Part shown: positions 56,169 through 64,000 of the stretch, in pieces
Layout: each line of letters opens with the position of its first letter
Position numbering within the stretch: the stretch's first letter is position 1
From: Chromatiales bacterium
GTDB lineage: Bacteria > Pseudomonadota > Gammaproteobacteria > UBA6429 > Thiohalophilaceae
Direction of reading: 5' to 3'
Assembly: GCA_027076325.1 (NCBI GenBank)
Contig: JALTJZ010000050.1
Location: 89,636 to 153,635, forward strand
Length of the DNA: 64,000 bases
Notes under the pieces: generated by a model
Database searches by the model: none
What the model was told of the DNA's origin: nothing
The model's input: the letters and a program-made list of their open reading frames with translations, nothing else
Made by a program: the position numbers and the translations under genes

Positions 56169-57095
56169 TTATTTTTGAATATCTTCTGCGTGGTAAGATG
56201 AACGCACCATTGGCCCCGCCTTCACCCAGCTAAAACCCAGTTCACGTGCTTCGTTTTCGTAGGCGCTAAATTCAGCCGGTGCGAGGTAACGCTGCACCGG
56301 CAAATGATAGCGGCTGGGACGCAAATATTGCCCCATCGCCAAACGATGCACGCCCACGGAACGTAAATCTTTTAACACCTGAATAACTTCGTTACGCTCT
56401 TCACCTACCCCTAGCATAATGGCCGATTTAGCCTCTACTGCATCTTGTGCAGCAGCCATTTCCAGTAAATCCAGACTGCGTTTGTAATCAGAACCTTTAC
56501 GCACACTTTTATATAAAGAAGGCACGGTTTCTACGTTATGCCCCCAAACCATTTGGGTATCGAGGCTATCGCAACGGACCTGATTTAAGCCATGCATAAT
56601 AATATCAACTGCTATATCCTGTTTACGGTGAAAGTCGGAGGTTAATAGTTCAATGCCCATATCCGCTTTACCTTTACGCAAAGCAATAATAGTGTCGGCA
56701 AATACTTTTGCCCCGCCATCATCCAGGTCGTCACGGTTAACACACGTCACCACCACATAGTCCAGCCCCATTTTAATAGACGCATCGGCAACCCGTTGGC
56801 CTTCTTCTTCATCAAACCAGCTGGGCTTGCCGGTTTTAACCGCACAGAAACCACAGGCACGCGTGCAGGTGTCACCCAAAATCATAAAGGTGGCGGTGCC
56901 ACTACTCCAGCATTCACCGATATTCGGACAACGTGCTTCTTCGCAAACCGTGTGCAGGGTATTGCTATGCACCATTTTTGAGGTTTGCGCATAAGTGGCG
57001 TTATTGCCTAACGACTGGCGGATCCAGGTTGGCATACGGCTGGTATTCGGCTGTTCCGAAAAATCGAAAACAGGTTTAACAGAGTGCGTGGTCAT
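56169..57095 (-). CDS. lipA: Lipoyl synthase
   Basis: Radical-SAM enzyme that inserts two sulfurs into octanoyl groups on lipoyl domains. The 308 residues contain both cluster motifs: the auxiliary CEEARCPNIGEC and the radical-SAM CTRACGFC (CX3CX2C), plus the C-terminal RSSYHAE serine ligand region. It is the first gene after the glycine riboswitch, ahead of gcvT, so cofactor synthesis appears to be tuned together with glycine cleavage. Confidence 0.97.
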   Translation of the reverse strand: MTTHSVKPVFDFSEQPNTSRMPTWIRQSLGNNATYAQTSKMVHSNTLHTVCEEARCPNIGECWSSGTATFMILGDTCTRACGFCAVKTGKPSWFDEEEGQRVADASIKMGLDYVVVTCVNRDDLDDGGAKVFADTIIALRKGKADMGIELLTSDFHRKQDIAVDIIMHGLNQVRCDSLDTQMVWGHNVETVPSLYKSVRKGSDYKRSLDLLEMAAAQDAVEAKSAIMLGVGEERNEVIQVLKDLRSVGVHRLAMGQYLRPSRYHLPVQRYLAPAEFSAYENEARELGFSWVKAGPMVRSSYHAEDIQK

Positions 57096-57123
57096 TAATG
57101 TGTTTAGTCCAATAATTTAATGC

Positions 57124-57188
57124 AAAAAAAAGGGCGACAAAAATACACACACTGGCATTGATTGCACTGGCATATACTTTTGTCGCCC
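57124..57188 (-). terminator. Riboswitch expression-platform terminator
   Basis: On the minus strand an 11-base stem (57178-57188 with 57132-57142, GGGCGAC core) and long loop, followed by eight T. It lies directly after the second glycine aptamer and before lipA, so it is best read as the regulated attenuator. Confidence 0.85.
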
Positions 57189-57394
57189 CTCTGTCCCGTT
57201 AACCTGAGAGCTTAAGCCCCTTCGGCGTTCTGGCTAATATCCTTAATATATTCGAAGGTATAAATTAGCCGAATCTCTCCAGAGTCAACTTTTATTCTGC
57301 GGTCCTTTTGCCTGAGCGTTTCCGAGCGGGTTGCGCCTTCGGCGTTTCACGTAGTAATACTTAACTTACCTACACGAAATCTCTCCCACAGAAT
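57188..57394 (-). promoter_or_regulatory. Tandem glycine riboswitch (two aptamers)
   Basis: Read on the minus strand. Aptamer 1 covers about 57394-57294: it opens ATTCTGTGGGAGAG, has GCCGAAGGCGCAA and ends AGGACCGCAGAAT, closing P1. Aptamer 2 covers about 57286-57188: it opens CTCTGGAGAG and ends GGGACAGAGG with ACGCCGAAGGGGC inside. The GGAGAG openings, GCCGAAGG segments and two adjoining aptamers are diagnostic for glycine riboswitches. It precedes lipA-gcvT-gcvH-gcvPA-gcvPB. Activation by glycine is expected from the family, not shown by sequence. Confidence 0.95.
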
Positions 57395-57410
57395 ATTACG
57401 TTGAAACCGC

Positions 57411-57439
57411 ATTTTAGTCGTTTAAGGAGCGAAAACCAA
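57411..57439 (-). promoter_or_regulatory. Candidate promoter of the lipA-gcv leader
   Basis: Minus strand TTGGTT (57434-57439) and TAAAAT (57411-57416) with a 17-base spacer, placing the transcript start about 10 bases before aptamer 1. Pattern match only. Confidence 0.5.
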
Positions 57440-57455
57440 GCACTGAAGGCGATAA

Positions 57456-59069
57456 TTATCGATTCTTATCAGTCTGCTCACGCATCAGGAACCATAAAAT
57501 AGGCAAAGTACCAATCACCAGAAACAATGCCGAGGGTGCCGCCAGTTCAAGCATTTCTTCACTCGCTTCAATCCAGATACGAACAGGTAAGGTATCAAAA
57601 CCGGTTGGACGTAGTAAAAAAGTGGCTGGGAGTTCTTTTAGTGTATCAATAAAGACCAGTACCCACGCACTCATCATGCCACCACGAATAATGGGTAAGG
57701 TTACACGACGCAGATTTTGCCATGCCGTTGCGCCCAGGCTACGACCCGCCTGTTCAATGGACGGGGTTAACTGTTGTGCCGCTGATTCTTCAGCCTGAAT
57801 AGCCAAAGGTAAAAAACGAATGGTCATTGCCAGTAACAATACGATAAAACCACCATAAATAACCGGTACCACCGCCAGCACAAAGGCAAGAATACCCAGT
57901 GCTATAACCGGCCCTGGTAATACAAAGCCGACACTCGAAACATGCAAATAAAACTGACTAAGCACACTACGTTTACGTGCATGGTACAGAGCCACCGGCA
58001 AGCCAATGATAACCGTTAACGTTGCCGCTGCAATACTGATAAATAAAGAGTTACCCACGTAACCCCAGAACACACTGGTGATCAAGCCATCAACCAGCGC
58101 TTGCCAACTCCATGACAACATCCATGCCAATGGCAGGATAAAAGAAAAAATTGAAATTAAGCCTAACCAGAACCAAATCGCAATGGTTTCCAGACGTGTG
58201 GCTTTTTTTGGTTGAATGTGCCGAGTCTTTCCTGAACCATAATAGCGTTGCCGGTTTCTAAAAAAACGTTCCAGAATTAAAAAAGTCAGGCTAAGAAAAA
58301 CCAGCACCAGACTTAGTCCTGCCGCTGCCTCATAACTGTCGCGTCCATTCATTTGCATATAAATACTTAAAGTAAACGTCTGGTAGCGCAACATACTCAC
58401 AGCACCAAAGTCCGACAAGGTGTGCAATACAACCAGCGCTAACCCCGCTGCAATGGCCGGCCGCATTAAAGGTAAACTAACTCGCCAAAAAACCTGAAAA
58501 CTATTTAAACCATGCAAGCGCGCCACTTCTTCAAACTCGCGCTGCGACACGGATAGCGCACCACGAACCAATAAAAACACATAAGAGAATCCGGCAAGTG
58601 ACAAAACGAAAGTGACACCCAAAACATTGTACAGTTCAGGAACAACACTTTGTGCACCAAATATAAAGTGCCAGAGCTGACCGAGCCAGCCTTCATCCTC
58701 CAGCAAGCTGGTATAAATATAGGCAAAAACGTAGGTGGGGATTGTCAGTGGTAAAACCATTAACCAGATAGACAATTTACGCCCGACAAAATCACGCCGA
58801 CTAATCCAGTAAGCAGCAGAAACACCGAGTATAAAGCAACCAATGGCAACAAGAACCGATAAAGTTAAGGTGTTCCAGAGTAGTTCCGGCAATCGTTGCG
58901 TCCACAGGGATAGCCAGCCACCAGTGGACAACTGGCCACTACTATAAATTACAAAAATCAGCGGGATAGCTGCAAGTACAACAACGGCGGGAGCCAGACC
59001 ACTGCGCAATGTTATACGTTGCGCAAATGATGATTCTGTGAAGTTTTTATAGTGTACAGCTAACGACAT
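57456..59069 (-). CDS. Iron(III) ABC transporter permease (FbpB-like)
   Basis: A 537-residue double-length permease with about twelve membrane segments and two copies of the EAA-type loop (EFEEVARLHGLNSFQVFWRV is the first, split here; EQAGRSLGATAWQNLRRVTL the second). This is the FbpB/SfuB class that moves ferric iron from a periplasmic binding protein. I choose ATG 59069; the frame extends to TTG 59093. It follows the fbpA-like gene. No ATPase gene lies in the operon or elsewhere in the window. Confidence 0.9.
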   Translation of the reverse strand: MSLAVHYKNFTESSFAQRITLRSGLAPAVVVLAAIPLIFVIYSSGQLSTGGWLSLWTQRLPELLWNTLTLSVLVAIGCFILGVSAAYWISRRDFVGRKLSIWLMVLPLTIPTYVFAYIYTSLLEDEGWLGQLWHFIFGAQSVVPELYNVLGVTFVLSLAGFSYVFLLVRGALSVSQREFEEVARLHGLNSFQVFWRVSLPLMRPAIAAGLALVVLHTLSDFGAVSMLRYQTFTLSIYMQMNGRDSYEAAAGLSLVLVFLSLTFLILERFFRNRQRYYGSGKTRHIQPKKATRLETIAIWFWLGLISIFSFILPLAWMLSWSWQALVDGLITSVFWGYVGNSLFISIAAATLTVIIGLPVALYHARKRSVLSQFYLHVSSVGFVLPGPVIALGILAFVLAVVPVIYGGFIVLLLAMTIRFLPLAIQAEESAAQQLTPSIEQAGRSLGATAWQNLRRVTLPIIRGGMMSAWVLVFIDTLKELPATFLLRPTGFDTLPVRIWIEASEEMLELAAPSALFLVIGTLPILWFLMREQTDKNR

Positions 59070-59095
59070 ATTTATGTTTTTAAAGCACAACAAAA

Positions 59096-59114
59096 AGCCC
59101 TCATGGGGCGGGCT
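59096..59114 (-). terminator. Weak intercistronic hairpin between binding protein and permease genes
   Basis: AGCCC (59096-59100) pairs with GGGCT (59110-59114), with an alternative GCCC/GGGC pairing inside, followed on the minus strand by a TTTTTG tract. It may attenuate so that the binding protein is made in excess. Confidence 0.45.
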
Positions 59115-59147
59115 CTTCGTTGTGGCTAATTTTCTTCTTCATTCAAT

Positions 59148-60197
59148 TTAAGGCATACCCACCGATTCAATTAAATCAATCGTTGCATTGCGCTCTTCAC
59201 CCAGCTTATACATTGAAACTGGCGCTACCTTGAAACTACCTACTGGTGGTAACATTGATGCCGCGGGCACATCGTCTCTTGTTGGATATTCACGATTCAC
59301 TTCAGCAAATATTTTTTGTCCTTCGGCAGAACTAACATAAGCCATAAATTTCATTGCCAAATCTTTATGTTTACTGTGTTTGGTAATCGCTGCACCGGCC
59401 ACATTCCAGGCAATCCCCATTGGTTTGCCATCTTCTGATTCCTGATCAGGCATTAATATACGGATGGGAGCATTTGGATTTTTATTTAAATAACGATAAA
59501 TATAATAATGATTAACCAGTCCCACGACCTTCTTACCTCTGGCAACGGCTTTAACAATTTTCCTGTGCTTATTATAAACACGGCCTTTACTGTTTTGTTT
59601 TAAGCCTTTCAACCATGCACGCGTTCTTTCCTTACCTGCAGAGAGCATGTAAACAGTAACGCCCGCAATATAACTTTCGTTACTACTGTGGGTAATAGCA
59701 ATTTTTCCTTCCAGGCGGGGATCAGCCAGGTCAAAAACAGACTGAATAAAATCAGTATCCTTTGCTTTCGTATTCACAACCAGAACACGTGCCCGAGCTG
59801 ACAAACCTAACCAGTTATTTTCCTTACCACGAAACTGAGGCTTAATGGCGGCTGCAATTTTATTTGTAACCGGTGCAAACAAACCTGCGGTATTGCCACG
59901 CTGCAAATTACCGGCATCATTGCTGATAAAAATATCCGCATCGGTACGTGCCTTCTCAAGCTTTAGCTTGTTTAAAAGTGATGTTGAGCTACCCGTGTGA
60001 ATTACAACTTTAATACCAGATGCCTTGGTAAAAGCAGCAACCACCGGTTTAACAAATTTATCACTGCGCCCGGAATAAATGACCAGTGAATCACCCGCAC
60101 TCATCACCGAACCACTGTATACAACGGTGCTTGCAACCAGAATCGTTACTGTGAATATCTTGAATAACCGCGAAAACAATACTGTTATATTACTCAT
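59148..60197 (-). CDS. Iron(III) ABC transporter substrate-binding protein (FbpA-like)
   Basis: A 349-residue periplasmic binding protein with a signal peptide (IFTVTILVASTVVYSGSVMSA). The mature part shows LVIYSGRSDKFVKPVVAAFTKASGIKV split over the first domain, ADIFISNDAGNL, and YYIYRYL with the paired tyrosines used for ferric iron in FbpA-type proteins. AAGGTG lies 7 bases before the ATG. A Fur box overlaps its promoter. Confidence 0.9.
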   Translation of the reverse strand: MSNITVLFSRLFKIFTVTILVASTVVYSGSVMSAGDSLVIYSGRSDKFVKPVVAAFTKASGIKVVIHTGSSTSLLNKLKLEKARTDADIFISNDAGNLQRGNTAGLFAPVTNKIAAAIKPQFRGKENNWLGLSARARVLVVNTKAKDTDFIQSVFDLADPRLEGKIAITHSSNESYIAGVTVYMLSAGKERTRAWLKGLKQNSKGRVYNKHRKIVKAVARGKKVVGLVNHYYIYRYLNKNPNAPIRILMPDQESEDGKPMGIAWNVAGAAITKHSKHKDLAMKFMAYVSSAEGQKIFAEVNREYPTRDDVPAASMLPPVGSFKVAPVSMYKLGEERNATIDLIESVGMP

Positions 60198-60256
60198 TAT
60201 GTGACACCTTAAATATATAGTTGAAATAGCCCTATTCCTGCCTAATCATAACATAA

Positions 60257-60285
60257 ATGATAATGATTCTCATTAAGGAAAGCAA
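60257..60285 (-). promoter_or_regulatory. Fur-controlled promoter of the iron transporter genes
   Basis: On the plus strand GATAATGATTCTCATT (60259-60274) closely matches the Fur box consensus GATAATGATAATCATTATC. On the minus strand it lies on a promoter with TTGCTT (60280-60285), a 17-base spacer and TATCAT (60257-60262), 60 bases ahead of the gene start, so bound Fur would block RNA polymerase. Confidence 0.85.
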
Positions 60286-60418
60286 ATATTATTTCTTACT
60301 TATATAGTTTCACTTGAACACCAGGGGGGATTTAGTGTGAATTGAACACATATCTTGTATCAAACAATCGCTTAAGATACTGTTAAGTAATTACTCAATA
60401 GTTTTAGGGAGCGAGACA

Positions 60419-61789
60419 TTGAAATTGGGGCTAAATCAAAAAGCAAACCCACAGCAATCCACTGTGGAAAATACACACGCCAGCAAGAAAACAAACGCGC
60501 TGCTAAAAACACATCACTCCAAGTCACCCATATTTCATAGCCGGGTGACCCGCCTGGATCGCTGGTTAACACTAAAAATGCTTGAAGTGGTTGGCAACCC
60601 GCCTATCCGCGTCAGTCTATGGGACGGCATTGAAGCAAGCCTGCCCTGCGAAGATCCGGTTGCGGTTTTAGTCTATTGCGACCGAGGTGCACTGCTAAAA
60701 ACCATTATCGATCCCGAGCTGCACTGGGGCGACCTGTATTGCTCGGGTCGGGTGGAATTTAAAGGTGATATGACCAAATTTCTGGAAACGGTTTACCTTG
60801 GGATCAGCAGCCGTGGCAAGGGAAGCTGGCTAAGGAAACTGATACTTTGGCTCGGACACCGCCGTATATTTAACTCGGTCGACAAAGCCAGGGAAAACAT
60901 TTATCACCATTATGATATTGGTAACAAGTTCTACAAACTCTGGCTCGATAATGAAGAAATGCAATACACCTGTGCTTATTTCCCCCATGAAGGTATGACA
61001 CTGGAGCAGGCTCAAGTTGCCAAACTGCATCATATCTGCCGAAAACTGCAATTAAAACCAGGGGATACTGTCGTTGAGGCTGGCTGCGGCTGGGGTGGCC
61101 TCGCACGCTTTATGGCCAGACATTACGGTGTAAAAGTAACCGCCTATAACATTTCAAAACAACAGGTAAAATACGCCCGCCAACGTGCAAAAGAAGAAGG
61201 TCTGTCCGAGCAGGTGGAATATATTTTAGATGACTACCGAAATATACACGGCCAATTTGATGTATTCGTATCAGTTGGTATGCTGGAGCATGTTGCTAAG
61301 CGCGATTATCGTGAACTCGGTGAAGTCATTAAGCGCTGCATGAAGCCCGAGGGGCGCGGACTCATACATAGCATTGGGCGCATTATTGCTGGCCCAATGA
61401 ATGCATGGATTGAACGCCGCATTTTCCCCGGAGCCTGCCCACCTGCATTAAGTGAAATTATGCAAATTTTTGAACCCAATGCGATAACGGTTTTAGATGT
61501 AGAGAATATCCGCCTGCATTATTCACGTACATTACAACTCTGGATCGAACGCTATGAAAAAAACAAAGATGCCATTGTTGAGCTAATGGATGAAGAGTTT
61601 TTTAAAGCCTGGGGGCTTTACCTGCACGGCTCAACCGCCGCTTTTAATATTGGTGAACTGCAATTATTTCAGGTGGTATTTAGCCATACGGAAAACAACA
61701 ATATCCCCTGGTCTCGCCTGCATATTTATGACGCCGACCATGCACCCAATAAATTCAAATTAACAGTCGTTCCAGCCGAGGTAGAATAA
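60419..61789 (+). CDS. Cyclopropane-fatty-acyl-phospholipid synthase-family methyltransferase
   Basis: SAM-dependent methyltransferase acting on unsaturated phospholipid acyl chains. The 456 residues exceed E. coli Cfa by about 75, mostly N-terminal. Visible are YHHYDIGNKFYKLWLD, MQYTCAYF, the SAM loop VEAGCGWGGLARF, VSVGMLEHV (conserved Glu) and HSIGRI (conserved His). At the C-terminus the position of the E. coli Cys 354 (NACAGAF) reads GSTAAF, so Cys is replaced by Ser. The start is TTG with AGGGAG 7 bases upstream. A flavoprotein gene follows after 5 bases, suggesting a joint lipid modification. Confidence 0.85.
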   Translation: MKLGLNQKANPQQSTVENTHASKKTNALLKTHHSKSPIFHSRVTRLDRWLTLKMLEVVGNPPIRVSLWDGIEASLPCEDPVAVLVYCDRGALLKTIIDPELHWGDLYCSGRVEFKGDMTKFLETVYLGISSRGKGSWLRKLILWLGHRRIFNSVDKARENIYHHYDIGNKFYKLWLDNEEMQYTCAYFPHEGMTLEQAQVAKLHHICRKLQLKPGDTVVEAGCGWGGLARFMARHYGVKVTAYNISKQQVKYARQRAKEEGLSEQVEYILDDYRNIHGQFDVFVSVGMLEHVAKRDYRELGEVIKRCMKPEGRGLIHSIGRIIAGPMNAWIERRIFPGACPPALSEIMQIFEPNAITVLDVENIRLHYSRTLQLWIERYEKNKDAIVELMDEEFFKAWGLYLHGSTAAFNIGELQLFQVVFSHTENNNIPWSRLHIYDADHAPNKFKLTVVPAEVE

Positions 61790-61794
61790 ATCCA

Positions 61795-62943
61795 GTGCTA
61801 GCAGATTACGATATGCTAATTATTGGTGGGGGACCAGCCGGCTCAACGCTGGCATGGGCGCTTAAAGATACCGGCCTGAAAATTGCCATAGTGGACAAAC
61901 AAACATTTCCACGCCAAAAAGTATGCGCCGGCTGGGTTACCCCCGAAGTAATGCGTATGCTCGATATCAATCTCGATGACTATGCAAACGGGCGAATATT
62001 ACAAAAAATAAACGGTTTTAAAATAAGCCAGCTTGGACAAAAACAGGTTGAATCCCATTACCCGGGCGAACCAGTCAGTTATGGTATTCGCCGTATTGAG
62101 TTTGACCACTATCTATTACAGCGCTGTGGTGCCGATCTGATACTCGGCGAAGCCTTTAAAAAAATGGACAAAACCAGCGAAGGCTGGCAGGTCAATGACA
62201 AGTACAATGCAAAGCTGGTCGTAGGTGCAGGTGGGCACTTTTGCCCGGTTGCGCGTGCCATTGGCGCCAAAGGGGTAAGTGAGCTTGCCGTTGCCGCACA
62301 GGAAATTGAATTTGAAATGTCCCCACAGCAAAAACAAAACTGTACGATAAAAGAAGAAGTACCTGAACTGTTCTTTACCCCGGATCTGGCTGGCTATGGC
62401 TGGGTTTTTCGCAAAGGTGACTATTTAAATATCGGCCTGGGGCGTGAAGATAAAAGCAAGCTTTCCAGCCATGTGAAAAGTTTTTGTGAACAGCTGATAT
62501 TAGAGAGGAAAATTCCAGCCGATATTAGTGATAAATTTAATGGCCACGCCTATTTACTTTATCCTCATGCAATTCGAAAAATGATTGCAGATAATGTCTT
62601 GCTTATTGGAGACTCCGCTGGTCTTGCTTATCCCCAAAGTGGTGAAGGTATTCGACCCGCAATCGAATCTGCCATTCTTGCTGCACGTGTCATTCATGGC
62701 AGCAATGGTATTTACAATCAGCAATGTTTGCAAGCATACAATAATATGATGGAATTACGCTTTGGCCGCCGTTTACCGAAACCGAATCTAATGGAACGCC
62801 TGCCAATGTTTATAAAAAAATTTGCTGCCAGCCAGTTAATGAAAACCCATTGGTTCACTAAAAATATTGTTACCGATAAATGGTTTTTACAATCACATCA
62901 AACGCCACTCGCGTTGCCCACTACCTGTCGTTGTGAGCGCTAG
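61795..62943 (+). CDS. FAD-dependent oxidoreductase, geranylgeranyl-reductase family
   Basis: A 382-residue flavoprotein: dinucleotide loop DMLIIGGGPAGSTLAWAL at the N-terminus, the family's KVCAGWVTPE segment, VGAGGHFCPVAR and the FAD-site GDSAGLAYPQSGEGIRPAIES. Members reduce isoprenoid or lipid double bonds. The start is GTG 61795, five bases after the methyltransferase stop. The pairing suggests reduction or desaturation of a methylated acyl chain; substrate unproven. Confidence 0.85.
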   Translation: MLADYDMLIIGGGPAGSTLAWALKDTGLKIAIVDKQTFPRQKVCAGWVTPEVMRMLDINLDDYANGRILQKINGFKISQLGQKQVESHYPGEPVSYGIRRIEFDHYLLQRCGADLILGEAFKKMDKTSEGWQVNDKYNAKLVVGAGGHFCPVARAIGAKGVSELAVAAQEIEFEMSPQQKQNCTIKEEVPELFFTPDLAGYGWVFRKGDYLNIGLGREDKSKLSSHVKSFCEQLILERKIPADISDKFNGHAYLLYPHAIRKMIADNVLLIGDSAGLAYPQSGEGIRPAIESAILAARVIHGSNGIYNQQCLQAYNNMMELRFGRRLPKPNLMERLPMFIKKFAASQLMKTHWFTKNIVTDKWFLQSHQTPLALPTTCRCER

Positions 62944-62987
62944 CAAAGCAACAGGCTTTCCTCTATAAAATTAAATAGTAGATAAGC

Positions 62988-63737
62988 TTATTCAAGATAA
63001 TGACGCTGCCATGCCATATACAGACTATGGGCATACTCCGAGTAGCTGATCTTGTCACTAAAACTACCTGGGTAAATTGCATCATAAAGGTAATAATTTA
63101 CCCGATTATTTCTGCTACGAATAAAACGCCAGAGCATATCCAGTAAGGTAAACGGCGCACGCCATTCAAACGTATCCTGCGCTTCATAATGCAGGAATAC
63201 CGGTAAAATCGGTATGCCTGTTTGTAATGAAATATCAAACGCACCATAATGAAACCGCTCAGAAATACGTCGCCCTTTACAACCGCCCTCGGGGAACAAT
63301 GCAATGTTTTTACCTTGCTGTAATGCCGTTATCATTTGTTCAACAGCCGCATGACGTGAATCTGCGTTGTCGCGCTTAACATAAATGGTATCCGCTACAT
63401 AACTGATGCGCCCAATAAGGAACCAGTCACGTACACCCTGCTTCGCAAGCGGGTGAACATCAAACAAAGCGGGAATAGCAAAGTCTTCCAATGCAGAAGG
63501 ATGATTCGCAATAAGAATAAACTGCTTAGGCATGGGCTTAGTGTTTTTCTCATGCAAATACAATTTTATACCAAGTGCACGCATAAAAAACCGACACCAC
63601 ATTCGGGACGCTTTATGGTAAAAAGAATGAATAAACCGCTTCGGCAACCATGAAATAGAAAATAAAATAATGGTCAGAATAGACAATTCAACCCAACACC
63701 AAACCAGCCATATCATTCGCGCAAAGGATGCTAACAT
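62988..63737 (-). CDS. PlsC-like 1-acylglycerol-3-phosphate acyltransferase
   Basis: A 249-residue membrane-associated acyltransferase with an N-terminal hydrophobic anchor (about 8-30). The active-site motif reads NHPSALED: the residue four after the His is Glu and Asp comes one later, instead of the standard HX4D. The acceptor-binding FPEGGCKGRRISERFHYGA and GIPILPV are normal. It is convergent with the flavoprotein gene. Likely acts in phospholipid synthesis or remodelling. Confidence 0.85.
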   Translation of the reverse strand: MLASFARMIWLVWCWVELSILTIILFSISWLPKRFIHSFYHKASRMWCRFFMRALGIKLYLHEKNTKPMPKQFILIANHPSALEDFAIPALFDVHPLAKQGVRDWFLIGRISYVADTIYVKRDNADSRHAAVEQMITALQQGKNIALFPEGGCKGRRISERFHYGAFDISLQTGIPILPVFLHYEAQDTFEWRAPFTLLDMLWRFIRSRNNRVNYYLYDAIYPGSFSDKISYSEYAHSLYMAWQRHYLE

Positions 63738-63874
63738 TATTCATTATCTTCTTTTTATTTAGTATGTTTTAAAGTATAGACAATAAAAGCGTAACTGGTT
63801 AGTCTATATTTCAAACTCATGGTTTCCCTGATATTAATATATGGTTAGTGATTACATGTTTCATTATATTGTCA

Positions 63875-64000
63875 TGAGCTGTACCCCATTTAACGGACAT
63901 GAATTTCTAAGTTAAACTAACAGAAATGAGGTGTCCAAAATGGGTAACAGAAAGTATACAACAGAATTTAAGCTTGATGCAGTGCGCTTGGCACTATCAA
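63875..64000 (+). mobile_element. IS3-family insertion sequence, left end (cut by window)
   Basis: Begins with a 25-base terminal repeat candidate, TGAGCTGTACCCCATTTAAC then GGACA (63875-63899), of the TG...GGACA type common in the IS3 family, followed 40 bases later by the first transposase frame. The right end is outside the window. Confidence 0.75.
63940..64000 (+). CDS. IS3-family transposase OrfA, N-terminal fragment
   Basis: The first 20 codons are visible (MGNRKYTTEFKLDAVRLALS), the helix-turn-helix start typical of IS3-family OrfA (KYTxEFKxxAVxLA). ATG 63940 has GAGGTG 6 bases upstream. The start codon region can pair with the terminal repeat (see findings). Truncated only by the window edge. 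Confidence 0.8.
   Translation, partial: MGNRKYTTEFKLDAVRLALS

Overview
The window reads as a chromosomal stretch of a Gram-negative gammaproteobacterium with fairly low GC and no codon-usage break that I can see by eye. The evidence is gene content and order: hemA-prfA, gatCAB, mreBCD-mrdAB-mltB-rlpA-dacA-dat-ybeD-lipB, lptD-surA-pdxA-rsmA...apaG...apaH, lgt-thyA-folA, cmoAB, and the murU/amgK muramic-acid salvage pair found in pseudomonad-like rather than enteric genomes. I do not commit to a genus. Nearly all of the DNA is coding. I found no tRNA, rRNA, CRISPR array or prophage.

Layout. 0-7.1 kb: hemA and prfA face a minus-strand block of an HDOD protein, moeB, an HMA-like protein, prmC, hslO and an exported LRV-repeat protein. 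7.2-10.6 kb: gatCAB, with a long palindromic repeat between gatA and gatB. 10.9-22.3 kb: the rod-shape and cell-wall cluster, running into lipoate transfer (lipB) and an ElyC-like gene. 22.3-26.6 kb (minus): an L,D-transpeptidase-fold protein and a TPR protein that both end in an NTF2-like domain, then murU and amgK. 26.6-38.1 kb: a DUF1624 membrane protein, lptD, surA, pdxA and rsmA, then three inserted genes (a CheW-like/TM/LysM protein, an HExxH protein, a ComFB-like protein), apaG, a GlcG/HbpS-like protein, an ABM-like protein and apaH. 38-41.8 kb: a sulfur-flavoured accessory patch (VTT-rhodanese, sterol-desaturase family, ArsR-rhodanese regulator with a candidate operator, lone CZB protein, Arg-rich microprotein). 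41.8-46.1 kb: lgt-thyA-folA and a YyaL-type protein. 46.3-47.7 kb (minus): three overlapping genes (LysM, glycine-zipper, small membrane protein) that look like an undescribed toxin/immunity-type module. 47.9-57.4 kb: cmoAB, a PfkB kinase, dgkA, and the lipA-gcvT-gcvH-gcvPA-gcvPB series behind a tandem glycine riboswitch with its terminator. 57.4-60.3 kb: an iron ABC transporter pair without its ATPase, under a Fur box. 60.4-63.7 kb: a lipid-modifying set (CFA-type methyltransferase, geranylgeranyl-reductase-type flavoprotein, PlsC-like acyltransferase). From about 63.87 kb the left end of an IS3-family element enters and is cut by the window edge.

How it fits together. Most genes serve envelope construction: cytoskeleton and elongation synthase, peptidoglycan trimming and recycling, LPS and outer-membrane assembly, lipoprotein and phospholipid processing. 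LipA and LipB supply the lipoyl group that GcvH needs, and LipA heads the gcv genes under glycine control. The less ordinary items are the CheW-TM-LysM protein, the 46.3-47.7 kb module, the rhodanese cluster, the twin NTF2-tailed wall genes, the methyltransferase/flavoprotein pair, an apparent missing start codon in mreC, and two families of short palindromic repeats concentrated in the gat and gcv regions.
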